From Terasakiella sp033100395 (GTDB lineage: Bacteria; Pseudomonadota; Alphaproteobacteria; Rhodospirillales; Terasakiellaceae), in the NCBI RefSeq assembly GCF_033100395.1, contig NZ_JAWLVJ010000016.1:39383-103382 (forward strand): DNA of 64,000 nucleotides, in the 5' to 3' direction. Within the stretch, counting starts at the first letter, position 1; each line of letters starts with the position of its first letter. The notes under the pieces are model-generated. The model had not been told where the DNA came from, did not search any database, and was given only the letters and a program-made list of their open reading frames with translations. The position numbers were made by a program, and so were the translations under genes. Positions 1 through 8,583 of the stretch are shown piece after piece.

Positions 1-1538
1 CGTCTGTCCGCATCACCGTCAAGGGCGGTATTGGCTTCATCCAACAACAGAATTTTTGGCTTATCGGCAAAGGTCAGTGTCAAGCTCACCATCTGCTGAA
101 CCGAACCGGAAAGACCTTCCGAAGCTGATTCCCCTACGGCCGTTTCCAGCCCCTTTGGCATAGCTGCGATAATTTCGCTCAAACCCAGTCTATCAGCTAC
201 TTCAAGGGCAGCAGGCAGATGGTCACGGTTCCTGAACTTGGTCAGGTTTTCGCGCAAGGTTCCACGAAACAGCGGCGCATTCTGACGCACATAACCCATT
301 TGGCGACGCAGTTTTCGATAACTGATATCGTTTGAATCCACGCCATCAAATTTCATGGACCCTTCGGTCACCGGAATAAAGCCTGCAATGGTTTCAAGCA
401 GGGCAGACTTACCGCCGCCGACCTGCCCCAGAATGGCAATGATTTCGCCCGATTTAATATGCAGGTCCAGATCTTTAAAGATTGGAAAGCCCGTATTGCT
501 TTGATAAATGGTTGCCTGTTCGAACCGGATATCACCCGTGATCTCCGGTGTTTTTTCTATATTCTCAGGTGAGTTATTTTCCTGACGGATACCGCCCAGC
601 GCATTCAGACGTTCGTTTGACAGTTTCAAGGAACGATATTGCACCCAGACCCCGATCATACGGATCAGCGGCTGAATGGCTCGCCCACCCAAAAGCGTAC
701 AAGCCATCAGGGAACCACCTGTCAAATCCCCATTGATCACGAAGATACTGCCCATCAGAGCAACGGAAATCATGGCGAAGTTACTTAAGATCGCCCCGAC
801 CGATTGACCGAGGGATGAATAAAAAACCAGACGTTCCATCACATGGGAAACAGGCGCGTGCAGATGCTGATAGTGACGGCACATCAGGGCTTCCATACCC
901 AATCCTTTAACAGAGTGAATGCCATTCAGGACCTGAAAGATAAAATTATATCGGTTGTCATCAAGTTCGTTTCTCTCGCGGATAATACGATCCAGGCTGA
1001 TCCCCAGCCAGATCGCAAACAAGGCAGCGATGACACAAACTGCTATTGGCGCATAAACCAACGGACCACCGATTACAAAAATCAAACCGACAAACAAGAA
1101 GGCAAAAGGAAGTTCGGTATAGCTGACCAGTCCCTGGCCGGACTGATGTTCACGTAAGGCTTCGATGGCGGAATAACGTTCCATCTGCACACCCGGCGGT
1201 GTTGTTTCAAAGTCCTGAACTTCTGCACCCAAAAAAGCATCACAGGCACGAACGGATGCCGCATGTTCGAAACGCGTCCCAGCCCAAGTCGTCACATAGG
1301 TGCGTAAATATCGCAAACCGCCATCCAACAACACAACGGTTACAAGGCCCAAGACCATAAAGGTAAATGTATCGGTCGATTGGCTAGGAATAATCCGGTC
1401 ATAAACCTGCAAAACCACCAACGGCAACGCCAATGTCAGAACGTTCAGCGCAAAGGAGGCAAGAACCACATCCATGCGGCTAAAAACGACTCGACTAATC
1501 GGTCGGATAAACTTGATCGGCTTATTATCACTGGCCAT
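1..1538 (-). CDS. Type I secretion ABC transporter (permease-ATPase), 3' end outside window
   Basis: Inner-membrane exporter expected to energise C-terminal-signal type I secretion; the obvious cargo is the adjacent pair of RTX proteins. I translated it from the reverse strand: it starts MASDNKPIKFIRPISRVV, with a hydrophobic stretch and LPLVVLQVYDRIIPSQS typical of the LapB/PrtD-like transmembrane region, without a C39 peptidase domain. Walker A reads GQVGGGKS (about residue 365) and Walker B ILLLDEANTALD (about residue 500), after which the window ends. Odd: the ABC signature is LSGSVQQ instead of LSGGQ/RQ and is followed by MVSLTLTFAD rather than the usual basic ARAL helix, so this site may be catalytically weak or work with a second ATPase. 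The HlyD-type adaptor is probably beyond the left edge. Family assignment is firm; the cargo is inferred from position. Confidence 0.88.
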   Translation of the reverse strand, partial: MASDNKPIKFIRPISRVVFSRMDVVLASFALNVLTLALPLVVLQVYDRIIPSQSTDTFTFMVLGLVTVVLLDGGLRYLRTYVTTWAGTRFEHAASVRACDAFLGAEVQDFETTPPGVQMERYSAIEALREHQSGQGLVSYTELPFAFLFVGLIFVIGGPLVYAPIAVCVIAALFAIWLGISLDRIIRERNELDDNRYNFIFQVLNGIHSVKGLGMEALMCRHYQHLHAPVSHVMERLVFYSSLGQSVGAILSNFAMISVALMGSIFVINGDLTGGSLMACTLLGGRAIQPLIRMIGVWVQYRSLKLSNERLNALGGIRQENNSPENIEKTPEITGDIRFEQATIYQSNTGFPIFKDLDLHIKSGEIIAILGQVGGGKSALLETIAGFIPVTEGSMKFDGVDSNDISYRKLRRQMGYVRQNAPLFRGTLRENLTKFRNRDHLPAALEVADRLGLSEIIAAMPKGLETAVGESASEGLSGSVQQMVSLTLTFADKPKILLLDEANTALDGDADR

Positions 1539-1686
1539 ATCGACGATCTTTTCTTCTCTCAAAAACAGCTCGAATCACAGAATCCGAACATACACGCGCA
1601 GTACTTCAGCATCCTGACTCTAGGTGAATTTGGTTAAAAATTTGGTAACAGATTCAGGTGTTTGAATACGGGGTATCCCCTAGTAA

Positions 1687-1751
1687 TTACGTACATTCCC
1701 CTAATACTTTTCATGCGAAACTGAAAATAAGATTTTTGAATTAATCCTATT
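1687..1751 (+). promoter_or_regulatory. Upstream element shared by both giant RTX genes (copy 1)
   Basis: Within the 397-bp divergent gap between the ABC transporter and the first giant gene. TTACGTA then TAATACTTTT, and exactly 31 bases later AATCCTATT, recur with identical spacing at 8395-8459 upstream of the second giant gene. The conserved 25-base core has five mismatches between copies. It lies 225 bp before the start codon at 1936. The rest of the gap is AT-rich with no other gene I can support. The regulator is unknown. Confidence 0.6.
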
Positions 1752-1935
1752 CACCAACAGCCGTCTTTCTGCTTCCTCACCCCCTATAAATTCATGCTAT
1801 TTTCTAAGTAATTGAACAGCTCATCTCAAGTAAAATTGTTGTGAGAAAAAAAGACCGAGAGAACTACGAAACATTACGTAATTCCCATAAATATAAACTG
1901 AAGTAACGTTAAAAAACCCAAGGTTGGAGTTAGCC

Positions 1936-4900
1936 ATGGCGACCGGACAAGGCACAAAAAGCAGCATTGAAATGTTTGACCTTCATTCAGAAAGTGGGGA
2001 GCAAACCCTTTCTGAACAAACAGTTGTCATCAACAAAGTCGATGTTGAAAATGAAACCGATATGGCACTTCAAAACGCCCATATGGGTAGTGAAGATGTG
2101 CGTCACAGTCGTGAGACACAGTACGTGCGATCCGGCGGTCTGACGGAAGAGAAGAACATTGACGACTTTCAACGTTACAGTGTCAGTGTTGACGAAGATG
2201 CCCTTGCTGATGCTGCCGACTCGGATAAACTCGCTGCAATTTCCTTCGATCTGGGAGTTGCCGCAACGCAAGGCCAAGACAAACTCGTTTTGCGCGATCT
2301 TCCTGACGGCACCAAAATCTCACATGGTAAAATTCAGGATGATGGCACGGTTATCGTCTCACCTGAAGAAGCTGAGCAACTGGTCATCCTTGTAGACCCA
2401 ACCCAAATCGTTGATTTCCAGATTTTTGTAGATGTGGTTCCTGCTGAAGCACCCGTGCAGGAAGAAGAAGCCGAAGAAGAAACCGTTGAAGTCACCAGCG
2501 AAGAGGTCATCGAAGAAGTCTTCCAGAACACTGGCCCTGAAATTGATGGCGAACTCGCTTTCAGCATGAACGAAGACGGTACCTTCACCATCACAGAAGA
2601 CGATCTACTGGCAAATGCCTCTGATGCAGATGGTCATGCTCTGGCAGTGTCAGACCTTGTCGTGAATGACGGGGTCCTTGTTGACAATAACGATGGCACA
2701 TGGACCTTCACACCGGATGAAAACTTCAATGGCGATGTAGAACTTACTTACACTGTCAGCGACGGTTTTGACACCGTTGAAGCCAAAGCCAATATCGAAG
2801 TCGCAGCCGTAAATGACGCTGCCGAAGTATCCGGTGACACAAACTTCACCATGGATGAAGACGGCACCATTACGCTGACGCCTGAACAACTGCTGGCAAA
2901 TGCATCTGATGTTGAAGGCGACGACCTTACTGTTTCCAATGTCGCGGCCAATGGCGGCACCATCACAGAAAATGAAAATGGGACCTGGACGTATGAACCT
3001 GCAGCCGACTTTAACGGCAGCATTGATCTGACTTACGATATCTCGGATGGCACAGCCACAACATCCGCAGGCGGTACTATCACCGTCGATGCGGTCAATG
3101 ACACACTGGAAGTTTCCGGTTCCACCAGCTTTAATATGAATGAAGATGGCACGTTGACCATCACCGAAGAACAGCTGCTCGCCAATACAACAGATGTAGA
3201 TGGTGATGATCTGTCCGTTTCTGGCCTCACCGCAAATGGCGGCACGCTGACTGATAACAATGATGGCACCTGGACGTTTGAACCAACTGAAGAATTTAGC
3301 GGCACCATTGATCTTTCCTATAATGTGTCTGACGGCACCGACACAATTGCAACATCTGGTTCCATCAATGTGGCGGCTGTCAATGATGGTCCAACAGCCG
3401 TGGATGACCAAATTCAGGAAGTGACTTCCACCGCCCTTTCCATGAATGGGGCAACGAAACTGAATGCGACATCCATTGTTGATGATCCGTCCACAGGGGA
3501 TCAGGTCACCGTTTCTTTCGATATGAAATGGGATGGCAGCAATTCGGTTATGCCAGGCGGCTTTGATACCTATGACCTTTGGTTCTATGACGGCAAATTC
3601 GGATTCAACACCGGGAATGGTGACATCTTCGGGATTGCAGATACATCTGATCTTTCGGGTGAATGGCACACCATTACGGCTGTCTTTACCGACGGTGATG
3701 TCCATTCCAACAAGCTTTATATTGATGGCGTGGAACAGGACCTGTCACAGGTTCGCAATTCCCCCAACAATGGTCGTGCGGATATTTCTGAAGAATTCAA
3801 CATCGGTGGCTGGGGTCGTGGCAATGGTTATGAATTTAAAGGCGAGATCGATAATGTCCAACTGCACGACCACGGCCTGACAACAGATGAAGTCAGTGAA
3901 GTGGCTACTGGTGGCGTGGTCGAAAACGGCCTTGTCGCCCATTACGACTTTGAAGGTGACAGCGCCGTTACCGACCAATCCGGCAACGGCAATGACCTGT
4001 CCGTTGTGCGCGGTAGTGTACAAACGGTTGAAGTCAGCCGTGAAATCACCACAACATCAGCTGATGGCGGCATTTCCTTTGACCAGTCTGCGCTCTTGGC
4101 AAATGACAGCGACATCGAAGGCGACAGCTTCACCCTGACGGATATTGTCATTGATGATGCGGACCTTGGTACCGTTTCCCTAAGCGAAAATGGCACCATC
4201 ACCTATAACCCATCTGACAGTATGGATAGCCTGGCACGTGGGGAAACACAGGAAGTTTCCTTCACCTACACCATCACCGATGACGAAGGGGCAGAAAGCA
4301 CAGCAACGGCAACAATTACCGTAACAGGCACCGACGACGCCCCGGTTCTGGTTGATGAAAGCCATACCATTGATGCCGATAATGACGGCACTATCCTCTC
4401 GGGCAACGTCCTTGCCAATGACAGCGACGTAGACGACGGCAGCAGCTTTACGATCATCGGTGCAGGCATGGAAAAAACACTTGATATGGATGGTTCTTCA
4501 CAAGTCACCACCACGTCTATTGTTGATAGCGCCTCAACTGGTGATCAGGTCACTGTGTCCTTTGACATCAACTGGGATGGAACGAACTCGGTTATGCCGG
4601 GTGGCTTTGATACCTACGACCTTTGGTTCTACAATGGCAACTTCGGCTTTAACACAGGTAACGGCGATATCTTTGGTATCTCAGATACCTCAGATCTGTC
4701 CGATGGTTGGCATACAATCACAGCCGTCTTCACCGATGGCGATGTTCATTCCAACAAGCTTTATATTGATGGGGTTGAACAGGACCTGAGTCAGGTTCGC
4801 AATTCCCCCAACAACAGCCGGGCTGACATTACCGAAGAATTCAACCTTGGCGGCTGGGGCCGTGGTAATGGCTATGAATTCAGCGGGGAAATGGATAACG

Positions 4901-7900
4901 TCCAATTGCATGATCATGCTTTAAGCGCGGATGAGGTCGCAGCGGTCAACAACGGCGAAGTAGTCACCGACGGTCTGGTTGCCCATTATGATTTTGAAGG
5001 CAACGCGCCGCTGACTGATAAATCCGGCAATGGCAATGATGCAACAGTTGGTCATGGCAACCCACAATTTCCCCAGCAAAGCGGGGCTGAAGTTGACGGC
5101 ACTACGGTGATTGAAGGCGACTACGGTACCCTGACCATCCAACCCGATGGCAGCTATACATATGACTTGAACGAAAGTGATCCTGACGTTCTCGCCCTTG
5201 GCGAAGGTGACAGCGCGATTGAAACCTTCAACATCAATGTGGTTGAAAATCAATCCGGTGTGACTGGTACTGAAAAGATCAACATCACCGTCAACGGTAC
5301 CAACGAAGGCCCCGTTGTTTCCGAAGCGACAAGCTTTAGCGTGAACAATGACCAGACCATCGTGATCACAGAAGCACAGCTTCTTGAAAATGCATCTGAC
5401 GTGGATGGCGATACCCTGACCATTTCCAACCTGTCGGCAGACGGCGGTACCCTGACTGACAATGGCGATGGCACATGGACCTATGATCCGGTGGATGGCT
5501 ATGAAGGCAATGTCAATATTTCCTATGACGTCAGCGATGGCACAGAAACTGTGGCGGCAAGTGGCGTGATCAACGTTGAACCGGAACAGATCAACACCAT
5601 CACAGGCACATCACGCAGTGAAACTTTGCGCGGCACGGCCGATGACGACATGATCATCGCCAACGAAGGCAACGACAATGTACGTGGTGGTGATGGTGCT
5701 GACACCATCATCGGTGGCACAGGTAACGATAACCTTTATGGCGATGCGGGTGATGATACCTTCCTGGTCAATGAAGGCGACGGCGCAGATGATTTCTATG
5801 GCGGCGAAGGTACTGACAAAGTTATCTCTGAAGATGGCTCTGGCGTGACCATTGATGCGCACTTCCAGACATCAAATTCTATTGAAGAAATTGACGCCAA
5901 TGGCGGCTCTGTGCGCGGGGATGCGTCCAGTCAGGTACTGGATTTCTCTGAAACAACTCTGACAGATGTCGACTCCATCGACGGCGGTGCGGGTAATGAC
6001 CGCATCACAGGTTCAGCAGCAGATGACACCATCGCAGGCGGCACCGGGAATGACGATCTGTTCGGCGGGGCTGGCGATGATACCTTTGTGGTGAATGACG
6101 GTGACGGCGCAGATGATTTCTTTGGCGGCGAAGGCACAGATAAAGTTGTCTCCGAAGACGGCTCCGGCATCACCATCGATGGCCATATGCGCGAACAGAA
6201 TTCCATTGAAGAAATGGACGCCAATGGCGGCGCGATCAATGGCGATGCTTCCAGTCAAATCCTTGATTTCACCAACACCACCTTGACGGATGTCGATTCC
6301 ATCGATGGTGGTGCGGGTAACGATCGCATTTACGGTGCAGCCAGCGATGATACCATCGTCGGTGGCACAGGCAATGATGACCTTTATGGTAATGCAGGTA
6401 ACGACACCTTCCTGGTAAAAGAAGGTGATGGTGCAGATGACTTCTTCGGTGGCGACGGCACTGACAAAGTAGTTTCCACCGATGGATCCGGCGTCACAAT
6501 CGACGGCCATATCCGTGAACAAAATTCAATTGAAGAAATCGATGCCAATGGCGGGGCGGTTCGTGGTGATGCCTCTAGCCAGATTATGGACTTCACCAAC
6601 ACCACCCTGACAGATGTCGACTCTATTGATGGTGGCGCAGGTAATGACCGAATTTATGGCTCAGACGGCGATGACATCATCGTTGGTGGCACTGGCAACG
6701 ACGACCTTTATGGCGGTGGCGGTGACGACACCTTCCTGATCAACGAAGGCGACGGCGTCAATGACTTCTTCGGTGGCGAAGGCACTGATAAAGTCATCTC
6801 CGAAGACGGTCATGGCGTTGATATTGATGGTCACTTCCAGGCCACAAACTCTATCGAAGAAATTGACGCAGGCGGTAATTCCGTTCGCGGGGATGCCTCA
6901 AGTCAGGTTATGGATTTCTCTGAAACCACTTTGACAGATGTGACATCCATTGACGGTGGCGCAGGCAATGACCGCATCACAGGCTCAACGGCTGATGACA
7001 CCATTGTCGGCGGAACAGGTAACGATGATCTTTATGGCAATGCAGGCAACGACACCTTCCTGGTTAAAGAAGGGGATGGCGCTGATGATTTCTTCGGTGG
7101 CGAAGGCGTTGATAAAGTTGTCTCCACTGACGGGTCCGGCGTCACAATCGACGGGCATATCCGCGAACAGAACTCCATTGAAGAAATTGATGCCAACGGC
7201 GGGGGCATCAGCGGTGATGCGTCCAGCCAGATTATGGACTTCACCAATACAACCCTGACAGACGTTGACTCTATTGATGGCGGGGCAGGCAACGATCGCA
7301 TTTACGGCTCTGCATCTGATGATACCATCATCGGCGGCACAGGCAATGATGATCTTTATGGCGGGGACGGCAACGACACCTTCCTGGTGAAAGACGGCGA
7401 CGGTGTCGATGACTTCTTCGGCGGTGACGGAACAGATAAAGTCGTTTCCACCGATGGCTCCAGCATCAATATCGATGGTCATTTCAGAACCACCAATTCC
7501 ATAGAAGAAATTGACGCGGGCGGCAATTCCGTCAGCGGCGATGCTTCCAGTCAAATCCTGGACTTTTCTGAAACCACCCTCACCGATGTGACATCTATCG
7601 ATGGTGGCGCAGGCAATGACCGCATCACAGGTACCGACGGGGATGACACCATTGTCGGCGGCACAGGCAATGACGACCTTTATGGTGGGGCAGGCAATGA
7701 CACCTTCCTTGTAAATGAAGGAGACGGTGTTGACGATTTCTTTGGTGGCGAAGGCACGGACAAGGTTATTTCCGAAGATGGCTCCGGCGTTAATATCGAC
7801 GGCCATTTCCGCACTTCAAACTCCATTGAAGAAATTGATGCCAACGGCGGCAACGTCTCTGGTGATGCTTCCAGCCAGATCATGGATTTCTCTGAAACCA

Positions 7901-8277
7901 CCCTCACCGATGTCGCAGCAATTGACGGCGGCGCGGGCAATGACCGGATCACCGGGACCGACGGTGATGACCTCATCATCGGTGGGGCAGGCAACGATCG
8001 ACTGGATGGCGGCGAAGGCAATGATATCTTCCACTTCGGTGAAGGGTCCGGCAATGACATTGTTGATGGCGGTGAAGGCTGGATGGATACAGTTGAACTG
8101 ATCAACGAAGATGGTACAGCAGTAAGCGAAGACGACTGGACGATCGAATTATCATCCGGTTCTATCGAAGAACAGGCCGAAGGTTACATGGAATTATCCA
8201 ACGATGCAGAAGGCACCATCACATTTGCCGACGGCAGCGAACTGACCTTCGACGGTGTAGAACGATTCGAATGGTAA
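1936..8277 (+). CDS. Giant RTX/cadherin-like surface protein with LamG-like domains (2113 aa)
   Basis: Predicted secreted calcium-binding adhesin or surface-layer protein exported by the type I route. The start at ATG 1936 is preferred over TTG 1924 because GGAG lies six bases upstream. Order: conserved N-terminal module (MATGQGTKSSIEMFDL, about 200 aa); three 95-residue cadherin-like repeats (nt 2560-3414); a LamG/concanavalin-like domain (about 3430-4030); VCBS-like segments; a second, near-identical LamG (about 4470-5080) embedded in a VCBS domain; another 95-residue repeat (5335); a short RTX-like stretch; seven 108-residue repeats each carrying GGTGND/GGAGND motifs (5713-7980); and a C-terminal end WMDTVELINEDG...FEW shared with the next gene, probably the secretion signal. 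There is no Sec signal peptide. Highly acidic, as expected for Ca-dependent folding outside the cell. The ligand is unknown. Confidence 0.9.
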   Translation: MATGQGTKSSIEMFDLHSESGEQTLSEQTVVINKVDVENETDMALQNAHMGSEDVRHSRETQYVRSGGLTEEKNIDDFQRYSVSVDEDALADAADSDKLAAISFDLGVAATQGQDKLVLRDLPDGTKISHGKIQDDGTVIVSPEEAEQLVILVDPTQIVDFQIFVDVVPAEAPVQEEEAEEETVEVTSEEVIEEVFQNTGPEIDGELAFSMNEDGTFTITEDDLLANASDADGHALAVSDLVVNDGVLVDNNDGTWTFTPDENFNGDVELTYTVSDGFDTVEAKANIEVAAVNDAAEVSGDTNFTMDEDGTITLTPEQLLANASDVEGDDLTVSNVAANGGTITENENGTWTYEPAADFNGSIDLTYDISDGTATTSAGGTITVDAVNDTLEVSGSTSFNMNEDGTLTITEEQLLANTTDVDGDDLSVSGLTANGGTLTDNNDGTWTFEPTEEFSGTIDLSYNVSDGTDTIATSGSINVAAVNDGPTAVDDQIQEVTSTALSMNGATKLNATSIVDDPSTGDQVTVSFDMKWDGSNSVMPGGFDTYDLWFYDGKFGFNTGNGDIFGIADTSDLSGEWHTITAVFTDGDVHSNKLYIDGVEQDLSQVRNSPNNGRADISEEFNIGGWGRGNGYEFKGEIDNVQLHDHGLTTDEVSEVATGGVVENGLVAHYDFEGDSAVTDQSGNGNDLSVVRGSVQTVEVSREITTTSADGGISFDQSALLANDSDIEGDSFTLTDIVIDDADLGTVSLSENGTITYNPSDSMDSLARGETQEVSFTYTITDDEGAESTATATITVTGTDDAPVLVDESHTIDADNDGTILSGNVLANDSDVDDGSSFTIIGAGMEKTLDMDGSSQVTTTSIVDSASTGDQVTVSFDINWDGTNSVMPGGFDTYDLWFYNGNFGFNTGNGDIFGISDTSDLSDGWHTITAVFTDGDVHSNKLYIDGVEQDLSQVRNSPNNSRADITEEFNLGGWGRGNGYEFSGEMDNVQLHDHALSADEVAAVNNGEVVTDGLVAHYDFEGNAPLTDKSGNGNDATVGHGNPQFPQQSGAEVDGTTVIEGDYGTLTIQPDGSYTYDLNESDPDVLALGEGDSAIETFNINVVENQSGVTGTEKINITVNGTNEGPVVSEATSFSVNNDQTIVITEAQLLENASDVDGDTLTISNLSADGGTLTDNGDGTWTYDPVDGYEGNVNISYDVSDGTETVAASGVINVEPEQINTITGTSRSETLRGTADDDMIIANEGNDNVRGGDGADTIIGGTGNDNLYGDAGDDTFLVNEGDGADDFYGGEGTDKVISEDGSGVTIDAHFQTSNSIEEIDANGGSVRGDASSQVLDFSETTLTDVDSIDGGAGNDRITGSAADDTIAGGTGNDDLFGGAGDDTFVVNDGDGADDFFGGEGTDKVVSEDGSGITIDGHMREQNSIEEMDANGGAINGDASSQILDFTNTTLTDVDSIDGGAGNDRIYGAASDDTIVGGTGNDDLYGNAGNDTFLVKEGDGADDFFGGDGTDKVVSTDGSGVTIDGHIREQNSIEEIDANGGAVRGDASSQIMDFTNTTLTDVDSIDGGAGNDRIYGSDGDDIIVGGTGNDDLYGGGGDDTFLINEGDGVNDFFGGEGTDKVISEDGHGVDIDGHFQATNSIEEIDAGGNSVRGDASSQVMDFSETTLTDVTSIDGGAGNDRITGSTADDTIVGGTGNDDLYGNAGNDTFLVKEGDGADDFFGGEGVDKVVSTDGSGVTIDGHIREQNSIEEIDANGGGISGDASSQIMDFTNTTLTDVDSIDGGAGNDRIYGSASDDTIIGGTGNDDLYGGDGNDTFLVKDGDGVDDFFGGDGTDKVVSTDGSSINIDGHFRTTNSIEEIDAGGNSVSGDASSQILDFSETTLTDVTSIDGGAGNDRITGTDGDDTIVGGTGNDDLYGGAGNDTFLVNEGDGVDDFFGGEGTDKVISEDGSGVNIDGHFRTSNSIEEIDANGGNVSGDASSQIMDFSETTLTDVAAIDGGAGNDRITGTDGDDLIIGGAGNDRLDGGEGNDIFHFGEGSGNDIVDGGEGWMDTVELINEDGTAVSEDDWTIELSSGSIEEQAEGYMELSNDAEGTITFADGSELTFDGVERFEW
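2560..3414 (+). repeat. Three tandem 95-residue cadherin-like repeats
   Basis: Three 285-bp units start at 2560, 2845 and 3130, each opening F-x-M-x-EDGT and containing LLAN-x-x-D and DGTWT(F/Y). The period is exact. A fourth diverged copy starts at 5335. The family is known as tandem-95 or cadherin-like/VCBS-type repeats in bacterial adhesins. Confidence 0.85.
3430..5080 (+). repeat. Duplicated LamG/concanavalin-like domain (about 3430-4030 and 4470-5080)
   Basis: Two copies share long identical runs such as GDQVTVSF, SVMPGGFDTYDLWFY, HTITAVFTDGDVHSNKLYI and GLVAHYDFEG. The fold is a jelly-roll typical of glycan or protein binding. The second copy sits inside a VCBS domain: the VCBS half ending FTIIGAG precedes it and the half starting TTVIEGDYGTLTI follows it. 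Confidence 0.75.
5713..7980 (+). repeat. Seven 324-bp (108-residue) repeats
   Basis: Units begin at GGTGND codons at 5713, 6037, 6361, 6685, 7009, 7333 and 7657; the array ends at 7980. The spacing is exactly 324 bp each time, with no indels. Each unit holds two RTX-like Gly-Asp stretches (GGTGND-x-L-(Y/F)G and GGAGNDRI), a NSIEE-(I/M)DA segment and a GDASSQ segment. Variation is by substitution only, and alternate units resemble each other (for example units 3 and 5). Confidence 0.92.
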
Positions 8278-8301
8278 TACGATAGCATTAGTCAACTTGT
8301 G

Positions 8302-8337
8302 AAAAACGGCGTAGAGTTCTGTATTTGCGCCGTTTTT
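8302..8337 (+). terminator. Intrinsic terminator after first giant gene
   Basis: AAAAACGGCG (8302-8311) pairs with CGCCGTTTTT (8328-8337), a 10-bp stem with a 16-base loop ending in a T run, 24 bases after the stop codon. Confidence 0.85.
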
Positions 8338-8394
8338 CGCATCTAATCCGATTCGTTTTTGCCTTAGACATCTCTCATGCACAAACCACCTCAA

Positions 8395-8459
8395 TTACGT
8401 ATATATCCGTAATACTTTTCTTATTTTAATGAAAATAGAAAATATTAAATAATCCTATT
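8395..8459 (+). promoter_or_regulatory. Upstream element shared by both giant RTX genes (copy 2)
   Basis: Second copy of the element at 1687-1751: TTACGTA, then TAATACTTTT, then AATCCTATT after the same 31-base spacer, 165 bp before the start at 8584. The gap between the two giant genes (8278-8583) holds only the terminator and this element, suggesting that each gene has its own promoter under common control. Confidence 0.6.
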
Positions 8460-8583
8460 TGCAAACCCTTTTGAAATCTGCGGTTTAACGCCTTCAATCG
8501 TGCTAAATTAGGACAAATTTTAATCAGTTTCGACTTCCTGTGGCAGGGCGACAAAGTCGTAGATTTATACGGTGGATATTAAC

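Noticed and set aside
2650..3705. Long minus-strand open frame (351 codons) opposite the first giant gene
   Set aside because: It mirrors the repetitive Gly/Asp-rich coding strand, has low-complexity product and no ribosome site; a similar frame recurs opposite other repeats (for example 6985-7806, 13102-13833).
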